Assembly (NCBI GenBank): GCA_017893485.1
Contig: JACEHZ010000592.1
Span: 1,116,001 to 1,180,000 of the forward strand
Source of the DNA: Hemerocallis citrina
Taxonomy: Eukaryota; Streptophyta; Magnoliopsida; Asparagales; Asphodelaceae
DNA: 64,000 nt
Direction of reading: 5' to 3'
Positions within the stretch are counted from its first letter, which is position 1. Each line of letters opens with the position of its first letter. Of this stretch, positions 54,244 to 64,000 are shown piece by piece. A program made the translations under genes and the position numbers. A model generated the notes under the pieces. The model saw only the letters and a program-made list of their open reading frames with translations, did not search any database and was not told the DNA's origin.

Positions 54244-55349
54244 AATCATTTTACCAAACTGACCCACTTTTAAATGTATTTACCAAAATGACCCACTCGT
54301 TATCTCATATTGCGAGTTTGGTTAAAACCTCATCGTTATCTGAGATAGCGAGTGTAAGGTTATGTATTTTAAGAAAAATATAAGTATAGACTCACTATCA
54401 CTATCTCAGATAGCGAAGAGTGTTTGTATTACAGTCGCTATCTCAGATAGCGACTGTATGGTTGTATAGAAAATTTTTCAATTGACCATCGCTATCTCAA
54501 ATAGCGAGTGTGTTTGTACCACACTTGCTAATTGGGATAGCATGTGTAATCTCTTGATTTTTTTTTCCAATCGACACTTGCTATCTCAGTTAACGAGTGC
54601 TTTTGTACTAAACTTACTAACTGAGATAGCAAGTGCCGATTGGGAAATTTTTAAAGACCTGCTATTTCACTCTCCCTCACTTCTCTCTTTTCATTCTCTC
54701 TCTTAGCTCTGAAAGAAACCCAAAATGAACAAACCCTAGCTTTTCAAATTCGTTATTTCCCCCAACAATATCCGTCCAAAATTTATTGAGATCAAATTAA
54801 TCACTTACAACCCTCTCTGCTTACTCTCAAAATCCTAAACTCATCATCGAAGAGAATGTCTTTTGATGAAGTGAGAGAGATCTAAGATAACGAGTCTTTA
54901 AAAACTTTCCTATTCGACACTCGCTATCTCAGTTAGTGAGTGTGGTATAAATACACTCACTAACTGAGATAGCGAGTCTAAGCTCAAAGATTTTTAACTT
55001 CGTCCGTAATCGACACTCGCTATCTCAGTTAGCGAGTGTGATACAAAAACACAAACTATCTGAGATAGTGAGTATAAACTTGTTATTTTTCTTGAAGGCC
55101 ATACACTCGCTATCTCAGTTAATGAGTGTGGTATAAATACACTCGCTATCTGAGATAGCGAGTCTGAACTTGATATTTTTTTCATTTTTTTTTTAAAGTG
55201 TGGAGAAACACATAACCACCATACTCGTTGTCCCAGATAGCGATGAACCTAGCTGTCTAGATAGCAAGTGGGTCGTTTTGGTAAATACTTTGAAAGTGGG
55301 TCAGTTTGGTAAGTACTTTCAAAAAGTGGGTCATTTTGGTAAAAACTTC
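54244..55349. mobile_element. Hairpin-rich MULE-type MITE, family C (1.1 kb)
   Basis: Perfect 10-bp duplication CCTCTTCTAG (54234-54243, 55350-55359). Ends are inverted copies of TTTTACCAAACTGACCCACTT-like sequence, repeated in tandem as GTGGGTCATTTTGGTAAA. The interior has many palindromes such as ACTCGCTATCTGAGATAGCG. No transposase is present. Confidence 0.88.
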
Positions 55350-55659
55350 CCTCTTCTAGTTCCCTTAGCATTAATGTCAATTACCCACACTTGGTTTGTG
55401 AGTAATTTTTCGGCTTCTCCAAACCGTGTACGTACTTATGTAGAATTGTGTGATATCTTAGTAAAAACGAAGATGTCGAGTGAGTGCCTAAATATAAATA
55501 AAAATTAAAATCAAAATTAAAATTGTCATTATATCAAATTTCAAATCCCGAACAATATAATTTTTATGCTACAATCATAATCAAAATACGGAAGAAGAAA
55601 GAAATTGTACATATATAACTTGGCTGCTATTGTATTGTACATACAAAAATAAAAAAACG

Positions 55660-55680
55660 GAAGAGAGAGAGAGAGAGAGA
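55660..55680 (+). repeat. (GA)n microsatellite
   Basis: About ten GA units in the sequence downstream of the CBF-type gene. Confidence 0.85.
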
Positions 55681-55702
55681 CAAAATTGGAGCATTGATCA
55701 AA

Positions 55703-55860
55703 GAGTAATGCTTTAGCCACTACCAATTTCACTACCATTTCCTTCACTATCTTAGGTGGCATACTCCTATTGGAGAGTTCTCCCACCTACTCTATCATTC
55801 CCTACCTATTGGAGTGTGCCACCTAAGATAGTGAAATTGGTAGTGGCTCTAGCATTACTC
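55703..55860. mobile_element. 158-bp foldback MULE-type MITE, family D, at the CBF stop codon
   Basis: Ends GAGTAATGCTTTAGCCACTA and TAGTGGCTCTAGCATTACTC, nearly palindromic throughout. Perfect 9-bp duplication TTGATCAAA (55694-55702, 55861-55869). The right duplication contains the stop codon of the adjacent gene (55865-55867). Confidence 0.93.
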
Positions 55861-55864
55861 TTGA

Positions 55865-56728
55865 TCAAATAGAGTAGCTCCAGAGTGAAACCTCGTAATC
55901 AGCCACACTGCAGTCATTACTACTAGTGTCTACCGCATAATCATCCCAATAATAACAACTACTACCAGTAATCCCTCCACTGTCCAACAATCCCGTTGCA
56001 ATGTCTGTATCCCAACAATGGTGGTCTCCCCCAAATTCCTCCATCTTCAAATCCAACATACTGCAGGTAGGGCTCACCCCTGATACCAATCCAGGCTTAC
56101 TCTCCTCCTGAGAATCCGCTGTTGCTGTTGCTGTTGCTGTTGCTGATGCTGATGCTGATGCTGATGCTGATGCTGATGTAACCACCTCTTCGGCCCCGGC
56201 CTTTGGCCGGAACATCTCTGCAGCCACCACCGCTGCTCTCTGAATCTCCTCACGCCCTGACGACTCTGGCACAGGCAGCCGCCACGCCGAGTCAGCAAAG
56301 TTCAGGCAGGCGCTGCGGCCCCGGAGTGCCATGGCTGCCACATCATGGGCCCTGGCAGCCATCTCGGGAGTTGGGAATGTTCCTAGCCACAACCTGGACT
56401 TGTTGTTCGGCTCCCTCACCTCGCAGACCCATCGCTCGGGTCGGCTTGACCCACCTTCTCCTCCTCCTCGCTGCCGGACCCCTTTGAAGACGGGGTGGCG
56501 GGTCTCACGGAACTTGGTGCGCCCTGCCCGGCGCTTGGGAGGAGCAGAAGAGATGGTTTTGTAGGTGTAATTAGATGTCTGAGCTTGCTGCTCGGTGGTA
56601 GTAGTAGTAGTAGTATTGCAGGTAGTATTGTTAATGGAATCCATTTGAATTGAATTTGGAAGTTGAGTTGGAATATTTGAGTTTGAAGAAGTAGTAGTAC
56701 TGCAGGTAGTATTGTTAATGGAATCCAT
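55865..56728 (-). CDS. DREB1/CBF-type AP2/ERF transcription factor
   Basis: A nuclear DNA-binding activator of the family that binds CRT/DRE elements (A/GCCGAC) in cold and drought response. The AP2 domain spans residues 80-146. It is flanked by the CBF signatures [13 protein letters not shown] (67-79) and DSAWR (146-150). Val and Glu typical of DREBs lie in WVCEVREP. Unusual points are a [11 protein letters not shown] insertion after GVRQR, a Ser-Ala/Thr-Ala repeat (about 185-210) and a duplicated N-terminus: MDSINNTTC occurs at residues 1 and 29. The C-terminus LWSYSI matches the LWSY end motif. A TATA box lies at 56784-56793. There is no intron, which is usual for the family. It is apparently intact. 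Confidence 0.92.
   Translation of the reverse strand: MDSINNTTCSTTTSSNSNIPTQLPNSIQMDSINNTTCNTTTTTTTEQQAQTSNYTYKTISSAPPKRRAGRTKFRETRHPVFKGVRQRGGGEGGSSRPERWVCEVREPNNKSRLWLGTFPTPEMAARAHDVAAMALRGRSACLNFADSAWRLPVPESSGREEIQRAAVVAAEMFRPKAGAEEVVTSASASASASASATATATATADSQEESKPGLVSGVSPTCSMLDLKMEEFGGDHHCWDTDIATGLLDSGGITGSSCYYWDDYAVDTSSNDCSVADYEVSLWSYSI
56114..56178 (-). repeat. Codon-repeat microsatellite in the CBF-type gene
   Basis: GCTGTT and GCTGAT units repeat on the plus strand and encode the Thr-Ala and Ser-Ala stretch. It is likely variable in length between individuals. Confidence 0.85.
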
Positions 56729-56765
56729 ATGAATGGAGTTGGAGTATTTGAGTTTGAAGAGAGAG
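56615..56765 (-). repeat. About 80-bp tandem duplication over the CBF-type start codon
   Basis: GCAGGTAGTATTGTTAATGG followed by AATCCAT occurs at about 56617 and 56701. The sequence GTATTTGAGTTTGAAGA (or one base different) also occurs twice. Unit length is about 84 bp. The inner ATG (codon 29) is probably the ancestral start. Confidence 0.8.
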
Positions 56766-56783
56766 AGCGAGGGAGGGGTTTGC

Positions 56784-56793
56784 TATTATATAG
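56784..56793 (-). promoter_or_regulatory. TATA box of the CBF-type gene
   Basis: On the minus strand CCTATATAATAGC, about 60 nt before the first ATG at 56728. Confidence 0.7.
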
Positions 56794-57857
56794 GTTATGG
56801 TAACGCGGCGTTTACAGCAAAATGACAGCGGAGTAGTTTGAAGACGTGGCGAATTAAAAATCTTAAGGGTTAAGGCAAAAGGCAAGCAGAGCCGCAGAGA
56901 GTTAGTGGTGTGAAGTGAACGAATGTGAGAGTGGGGAACTAGGATTGGGAATATATTATGGCACCTTCCTACCTCCTACCCCTCCCTCATGCACATCCAA
57001 AGCACTGCACGGGAAATAGTCTCTATCCGTGTCTTGCTTTCACTCCTACTTTAGACTGACAGTTGGACGCAAGAAGGATGCATGTCTATCTTATAAATGG
57101 AGATATTATAACATAGTAAACATACTACTAATAGTAATTCCCACCAGTACCTATCCTCGTTCATTCAATAAAATCTCTATCACCAAGTTGCAATTATAAT
57201 TTCAAGTGTAAATTTTAGCTTTTAAAAAATACATTTTGATTAATATAATAATTTGTGGACACTCTCACTCTCTCTCTCGCTCTCTCTTCTCGTCACTCAA
57301 TTGCTTACCAAGCATCATGAACATACCTACAACTTGTTATCATAGAGGATAAAAAATAAAATAAAATATGTAGCAGTTAATTTCTTTACACTAACAAGAA
57401 AATGGTTTTAGAAAAAAAGATGTTTATGCCTAAATATAATCTTTTAAATTTACCCAACTCCTAATTTAAAACTCCCGAGTGTGTTTAGGACCCCAACCCA
57501 AAAGTAATAATTAGAGTCTCCCTCAAATACAGTAAGAAATTTCCTAAAGAGTGGGTGTTTTAATTTAATTTTTTTAATTTTTTAATTTTTATTATCACTC
57601 AGTACTCAGAAGTTGAAAATTTTCAACATCATAATTAGTTTTTCTTTATATCCAAATTAAAATTTAGATTTTCCACGAAAAAAAAAGTTAGCGCTAATTT
57701 AGTAGTAACAAAAGTAAAAAGAAAAAAATAGCATCGTTCTGTCTCTGAGCTTTAGGTGTCTCCAGATGTTAGATTTTTATTTTTAATTTTAGACTTTTGT
57801 TAGAGATCTAAGGGACTAGTTGTTGTTTATTTTTGTTCTATCATGTTATGTATATTA
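56794..57857. other. Upstream region of the CBF-type gene
   Basis: No further gene. A CT-rich microsatellite-like run lies at 57263-57290. I did not identify specific operator sites with confidence. Confidence 0.5.
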
Positions 57858-57866
57858 TTAAAAAAA

Positions 57867-58655
57867 GAGTAATGCTTTAGCCACTACCAATTTCACTACC
57901 ATTTCCTTCACTATCTTAGGTGGCATACTCTTATTAGAGAGTTCCCCCACCTACTCTATCTCTTCCTACCTATTGGAGTGTGCTACTTAAGGTAGTGAAG
58001 AGAAATGTAGTGAAATTGATAGTGGCAGTGGCGGAGCCACCTGGTGGCTCGAGGGGACAAATGGCCCCCCAAAAATTTGTAAAAACTCACTAGTGCATGG
58101 CTAATTTTTGTATCAAAACCTATTCTAAGATATTTTGGGACCCAAAATAAAAAAAATTAAAAACCAAGTCTCTAATTCTTTTCACTATATGTATCTAATT
58201 TAGAAAATATTATTTTTATTTACTAACTTAACCTCCAATATTTAAAATATTATCATAAGAAGTATCTTTCAATAAATTTTAAATTAGATAAAAGTAAAAG
58301 AAACCTTAAGCTTTACTCTTTACTCGCTCATCCATCCATCTCTACCCTCTCGTATAGACTGTTACTCTTTGTTCATTCATCCACTCTTTTAGAGTTGTAG
58401 TCTATATTTGTTGATTGTAATCTTTAGAACACTGAATCTAGTTGTTGAAATATAATTCATATATCTTAATTTATAGAAATATAAGTTTTGTTGTTAGTTT
58501 TTTTATATTTTGATTCAATAAATTTAATTTTTTTCAGTTTTTTTTTTATAAATTTATTATTTGCGGACGACAACTTTGTCGACATAGAAAAATAAATGGG
58601 ACCCCCAATTTGAAATATCTGACTCTGCCACTGGATAGTGGATGTAGCATTACTC
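57867..58655. mobile_element. Family D foldback MITE, second copy, with nested hAT-Tip100 MITE
   Basis: Same ends as the copy at 55703 (GAGTAATGCT / AGCATTACTC), with a perfect 9-bp duplication TTAAAAAAA (57858-57866, 58656-58664). It is split by the element at 58026-58633. Confidence 0.9.
58026..58633. mobile_element. hAT-Tip100-type non-autonomous element (608 bp)
   Basis: Ends CAGTGGCGGAGCCA and TCTGCCACTG, with a perfect 8-bp duplication GATAGTGG (58018-58025, 58634-58641). It is the same terminal family as 49047-49264. Confidence 0.92.
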
Positions 58656-58812
58656 TTAAAAAAATGAAGATAGATCAATACCTGGAAGATGTAATAAATG
58701 ATTGTTAAGTCTGCTAAGGCTGAGGCCCAGGTAGCAGGAAACTTGGTCTGAAATATGTGGTCTCAATTCTCAAAGGCGTCAAAAACACCAACTTTTTGAC
58801 AAACTAATAAAA

Positions 58813-59355
58813 TTAAGGGGTTTTAACACATATACCCCTAAACATTATGCTAATATCATATATGTCCCTAATATATATATATTTTCACATTTATCTTTAA
58901 CAATGCAAGCTTTATTTTTTTATTTACCCCCAACAGTTCCCCACTAACTAGGTATATTTGAAATTTATAAGATTGATGACGAATTTGGGTGGAAAATGTA
59001 AGGAGGAATATGAAAATTCAAAGATGTAGTGTAAATTTATCCATTTCTTAAGAAGAATGAAGAACATTTGTGAAGATTGGATGCATTTCGGTATAATTTA
59101 CAATCGATCGAGTTTATAATGCATTAAAAGATGAAGTTAAACCGGTAGAAAAATTGTATTTTAGTTATTTTTCGTCAAGTCTATATAAAGAAAAAGTAAG
59201 TGAATGTTCCATATTCTTTTTATATCTTTTAAGTGATTTTAAATAGAGGGATAACAATAAAATGTGATTCTCATAATTAGGGGCAAATGTGAAAAAATAT
59301 ATGTAATATTTATACATTTGTTAGGGGGCCGGGCATACGTGTTAAAATTCCTTAA
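58813..59355. mobile_element. Candidate MITE (543 bp)
   Basis: Inverted ends TTAAGGGGTTTTAACACATA and, on the other side, TACGTGTTAAAATTCCTTAA, about 28 bp with few mismatches. Target duplication unclear (TTA/TAA or a 9-bp A/T-rich word). No coding sequence. Confidence 0.6.
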
Positions 59356-59974
59356 ATTAAATCTGTCTCATCTCTTCTCTTCAAGTTGGCAGTTCAGTTG
59401 TATTGTATCCCTGAATAGCAGTCACTCTCCAATGAGACACGTCTCCAATGAGACACGTTTTGAAGTTTTCTCCAATTTTTATTTTTTATTTTTTAAAATT
59501 TTTTAGTTACTCAGGTTCTCAGTCATATCAGGCTGGCCCTGTCATTTTGCCAAAGGCCGGTGGAGTCATGTTTTTTTTGTAGGACCATGTTTGAATGCTG
59601 GGGAGTGGAGAGTCCAGAGATATACTCTAAACTCCACAGGATGATTACTATATTATTAGTTTTACTTCATGAGTGGACCCCGATTGGGATCAACTTAACC
59701 AAAAGCTCGATCCATATATAAGTTATGCTATGCTGCCACCACCACCAGCAGCAGCAGCAGCAGCATTTTGTGGTCAATATGATTTTCTTCTTGTAATGGA
59801 AAAAAAATTGATATATAAAGTAGCATGTGAATTAAGTCAAACATATAAAACACCTGTCATTTGATTTGATGATATATATCCATCTGCTCGGTTAATCATT
59901 CAAAAGTTATTCAAGCAAATAAGTTCAACATGCATCATCTGGAAAATATATAAGAGAGTGGAATATATACTCGT
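59356..59974. other. Intergenic sequence with a short (CAG)n
   Basis: Contains about six CAG units at 59748-59765. The 63-codon frame across it does not look like a gene. Confidence 0.5.
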
Positions 59975-59982
59975 GTTATTGA

Positions 59983-60180
59983 CACAGGGCCGGCCCTACC
60001 CTAGAGGCGGTAAGGCGGCTGCCTTACCGCCCCGGAGATGTCGCGATTTTAGGGCCTCCAAATTTGAACTTCCCTTGTAAATATAGGCACGTATTTTGCG
60101 CATAAAAAAATATATATGCTATTAGGGGGCCCCATTTCGGAAGTTCGCCTAGGGCCCCCGAGAACTCAGGGCCAGCCCTG
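59983..60180. mobile_element. hAT-type MITE (198 bp)
   Basis: Ends CAGGGCCGGCCCT and AGGGCCAGCCCTG, with the 8-bp duplication GTTATTGA (59975-59982, 60181-60188). The left side has two extra bases (CA) before the inverted repeat. Confidence 0.82.
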
Positions 60181-60188
60181 GTTATTGA

Positions 60189-61341
60189 TAAGAGTACATG
60201 TGTAGTCTTTAATTATATGAAAGAGTTTGTAGAATATCTAGGGTAATGCCAACATGATTGAAATTTTATTTATGTATTTGGAAGGGTAATAAACTGCAAG
60301 AATGACGAGAAAATAAAGAGAGGAGAAGAAAGGGCAAAGGAATTTATATATGCATGAAAGAAAAGAACTCAATATACTCCATATCAGAATTATGACGTAT
60401 ATGTTCCATGTTTAAGTACTAGAACAAGCAAGAGTTAAGGAAACTTGATCATCTGAATTGAGTTAAACTGAAATAACTCCAATTGTCGTATAAGTTGGTA
60501 GTCTTATTACATGTTACATAAGAAATAGAATCTGATATGAAATTATACATCAGTAAATGACATTCTCTGAAAGGACATGCAAAATTACAGTAGTAGTTTA
60601 GTTCCTCGATACATTCGATTAGTTACAAGAGGGGAATTCCATGATCAGACTTGCTGAGTTGCTTCTCTGTACGTAGTAACCAAATGCGGAAGATTGGAAC
60701 CACAGCTTCAAGAAATTACATATATATATATATATATAAAATACATTGCCGTGTCAATCATTTGGAATATAGGTTTCGTTGTCAAAATTGGGCGCTTGCA
60801 GAAGTAATATGAACTCTTGTTTAGACAATTTCAGCAAAGATGAGAACATTAATTTAATGTCACTAAATACTCTAAAAGAAATTCATCATATGAATTGAGA
60901 GGGAGTAGAAGGCAACTCACGCACAAACTTTTTATTGACCCATTTAGCAGTGAGATACTGTGGTAAACCGGTATTAAGCATAAGATCGTAATGTATCAAA
61001 CTGCTTTCATAACTCATGACGATCTTCGATCTGCAATCCATATCACAGATTCACAATGCAAGAAGGATGCATGTCTGTATCTTCTGAGATATTATAACAT
61101 AATAAAATAATTCCCAGCATGAATCCTGATACATTGCATAAAATCCCCATCACCAACTTGTAAATATTAAAAAAAGGAAACAACTTGTAATTTCAAGTAT
61201 TTATTTTAATTTTAAAATACACTTCGATGAATACAATATGAAGAGCACTATATCTCTGTTCGTCAGTATATTGCTAACTAAAAGTGGTAGTATCATGCTG
61301 CTAGATTAAGGAAAGCTCATGCAAGATTTTCAACATCACAA
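60189..61341. other. Intergenic sequence
   Basis: AT-rich; a (TA)n run at about 60720-60738. No gene was seen. Confidence 0.5.
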
Positions 61342-64000
61342 TTTTTTTTGAAAATAAAAGTGACCGAGGTCACCGGTTTCATTAATGATCGATTAACGAA
61401 ACATAAAGTACCGATCAATACAAAATAACCCTATTCCAGTCTATTACAAGAGAAAGTTCACAAAATAGAAGGTACAACATCAAATACATATATAGTCCCC
61501 CAAAATATCCGAGCTGTCAAGCTTGATTTCCCCAAATCATAGATCAACGCATCCCCGTCTTGAACCATCCATCATCTACTGTGCTCCCTCCAGCCTTGGT
61601 TTCTTCCATGTACCTGCTTGACCTGCCTAAACCTCTATTAGAACTAACATTTTATGCAGTAACATATGAAAAGAGCATCTAGTATTACGGAAGCAGAACT
61701 CATTCCTATCTAGCCATAGACTCCACAAAATAGCTTCAACCGTAATATCCCAAAGAAACCTATGTTCTATGTTGATGTGCCTTGTTCTCCATGTCCCCCA
61801 CAGTTCATCGGTGCATTTCGGAATTGTGGCTGTGTGAAAGCCCAATCCCATGACCTCCCAGACCAACCTAGCTCTAGGGCAGACGAAGAAAATGTGAGTG
61901 ACATCTTCTTCCCTTATATTACAACGTTGGCACGTAGCGTCGAGCAGAATGTTTCGTTTCTTTTGGTTAATCTTTGATAGGATTCCGTCATTTAGTACCA
62001 ACCAAGGGAAAGCCTTAACTTTGGGAGGGACTTTAGTCTTCCAAACGGTACTTGCATGTGAATTCCTTAACCCACCATCGTTAAGGAATCCATACATAGA
62101 AGAGACTGAATACGTTAGGTTTTGTCCTAATCTCCATTCTTTGTCGTCCTCCCCTATCCTCTCTTGGGTTCCTTGTTCCTGTAGCATCGCATTGAGCCTC
62201 GTAAGTTGCTCTTGGGCATCATTAGAGAGGCTACCTGTGAGCTCCAATCTCAGCCTTCTATTCGTCCATACGTCTACAACAAGAGCGTCCTCCCTCCTAG
62301 CCGACGACGCATGTTCGGGGTAGAGTGATTGTAACGTATTATCTCCACACCATTTGTCTTTCCAGAATCTAATGTTGTTTCCCTTCCCCAGCTTGCACTT
62401 TGTGTTCGTATGGTAGATATCTCCTACCTTTGCGACGCCCTTCCATATACCAGAAACCTTTCCATGCCTACATTTCCCTCCAAATCTTACAATTTTCCTC
62501 CTTCGTTATCTCATGAACGAATTGCTCCACCACGCTTTTCGTTGTTTATGCATTTTCCACCACCATTTGGACAGTAGGGCCTTGTTCATGTCTCTAAGAT
62601 TAAGGATCCCTAATCTGCCGAACTCTTTCTTCTTGCAGACCCTATCCCACCTAATGAGATTAATTCCCTTGTTATCATTGTGCATTCCTTTCCAGAGGAA
62701 TTTCCGCCTACATTTATCGATTCTTTCGATAGCCCAGCTGGGAATCTCATAAATCGACATAAGGTATGTAGGAATGCAACTGAGGACGAAGTTGATGAGA
62801 GTGATTCTACCCCCCAGGGATAGAAATTTTCCTTTCCATCCTGCCAATTTTTTCTCAGTCTTTTCCACTAAAGGAATCCAGTCATCCTTAATCAGCTTTC
62901 CCGACCTGATCGGCGTTCCCAAGTACTTGAGCGGATAGTCCCTTGTTTCGCACTGAAGCAACATTGAGGTAATCTCCGTGGATGTCGCGTTGTTGTTGTA
63001 GAGAGCAGTAACACAACTCTTTTGCAGATTAACTGCCAAACCGGACCAGAATTCGAAACATCTTAGAAGGACACGTATTGCCAATATTTCTTCCACCTTA
63101 GCCATCCCAAATACTATGGTATCATCTGCATATTGTAGGATTGATAAAGGTTCGGAGATCCCTTTAACTGTAACCCCTTTAGTCAATCCTGCCTCCATTC
63201 CTCTCTTATTCATTTTAGCCAATCCATCAGCAATTATTGCAAAAATAAGTGGTGATAGCGGATCTCCCTGTCTCAGTCCTCTCTTACATCTGATTTTCTT
63301 TCATATCAATCCATTGACTAGGACGAAGGACTTGCCATTCCTAATACACATCTTCATCCATAGCCTCCATTTCTCTCCAAATCCTTTGAGTTTCATCGCC
63401 TCGTCTACGCACTCCCATTCTACCGTGTCGTAGGCCTTTTCAAAATCTAATTTTAGTAGGAACCCGTTTACTTTGTCTTTGTGCCTTCTGAAAACTATTT
63501 CATGTGCCGATGCGATGCTATCCAGGATGTCCCTTCCTTTTACAAACCCGCGTTGAGCCTCACCAACAATATCGTTTAACACTGGGGTTAATCTATTGGC
63601 CAATGCCTTCGTGATGATCTTGAACGAGCCGTTTAGCAAGCTAATAGGCCTGAGGTCCTTAAATCTGAGGACTTCTGTCTTCTTCGGTATTAGGACCACG
63701 TTCGCGTAATTAAGTCTCTCTACCTGTGCATCCCCCTTGAAAAACTCGTGAAATATGTCTAAAAGATCTTTCTTGATGATGGACCAATATTTTGTGTAGA
63801 AACAAATCGGAAATCCATCTGGGCCTGGAGCTTTGTCTTGTCCCAACATCTTGATAGCCTTTAGCACCTCCTCCTCCGTGAAAGGTTCTTCTAGTCTCTC
63901 ACTTCCCTCAATTGCCCTCTCACTCCACATGTCCGAGCTCAACTCACCTCTCAGCACTCTTTTCCTTCCCAATAGATCTCTGAAGGATCTATCAATATGA
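61342..64000 (-). mobile_element. L1-type LINE, 3' part (runs off right edge)
   Basis: On the minus strand, reverse transcriptase (from the right edge) is followed by a C-terminal zinc-binding domain and a 3' UTR, ending near 61342 in a short A tract (T8 on the plus strand). The endonuclease and 5' end are beyond 64000. Confidence 0.88.
61627..63972 (-). pseudogene. LINE ORF2: reverse transcriptase and zinc-binding C-terminus, two in-frame stops
   Basis: Copies LINE RNA into DNA at the nicked target. The frame is the same from 63972 to 61627, with stops only at 63301-63303 (TGA) and 62506-62508 (TAA). RT motifs in order: APGPDGFPICFYTKYW, LRPISLLNGSFKIITKALAN, LKLDFEKAYDTVEW, the catalytic LQYADDTIVFG and LKYLGTPIRSG. 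The zinc-binding domain of plant LINEs/RVT follows (PPKVKAFPWLVLNDGILSK, CQRCNIREEDVTHIFFVC). With two nonsense codons it is not functional, but decay is modest. Confidence 0.88.

Overview
The window is nuclear DNA of a flowering plant, probably a eudicot, and most of it is transposable-element sequence. The evidence is Ty3/gypsy LTR retrotransposons of three plant lineages (Athila, Tekay, Tat), L1-type LINEs, hAT and Mutator-like DNA transposons and MITEs, GT-AG introns, and two host genes of plant type. I saw no tRNA, rRNA, CRISPR array or prokaryotic operon.

Layout. 1-18.3 kb is a nest of insertions. An Athila element (1-3005, minus strand) sits in the 5' LTR of a young Tekay chromovirus (3006-12010, plus). 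The Tekay sits in the integrase gene of an old, decayed Tat element (12011 to about 18062, minus). The Tat element sits in a MULE-type MITE whose other end abuts a broken proteasome alpha-2 (PAB-like) gene. From 18.3 to 53.1 kb the window follows that broken gene: coding pieces lie at 18313-18505, 26826-26890, 30783-30828 and 53060-53108, and I could not find the middle exons. The introns hold a MITE carrying a kinase-gene fragment (18997-19942), a hAT-like element (21048-22186), a TRIM-like mini-retrotransposon (23812-24551), two copies of a 0.9-kb hAT derivative, a LINE ORF1 split by a second, young Tat element (32645-43123, TSD CCACC), large hairpin-rich MITEs (45557-48580) and a nearly intact hAT transposon (48581-52497).

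53.1-61.3 kb is more ordinary intergenic DNA. It carries the one host gene that looks intact, a DREB1/CBF-type AP2/ERF transcription factor on the minus strand (55865-56728), with several MITEs around it; one is inserted exactly at its stop codon. 61.3-64 kb is the 3' part of an L1-type LINE that runs off the right edge.

The observations I rate highest are: (i) a putative 101-nt intron between gag and pol of the Tekay element that would turn a Gag-only message into a Gag-Pol message; (ii) a spliced antisense gene with its own TATA box inside the young Tat element, which itself lacks the gag capsid region; (iii) an in-frame TAA at the same RT/RNase H junction in both Tat elements; (iv) a CAGTCGACTG palindrome clustered in two unrelated LTRs, one of which is inserted next to the cluster in the other; and (v) related MITEs built from hairpins that share a TCGCT/AGCGA stem but differ in the core. 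All calls were made by eye from translation, termini and target-site duplications; no database search was run.
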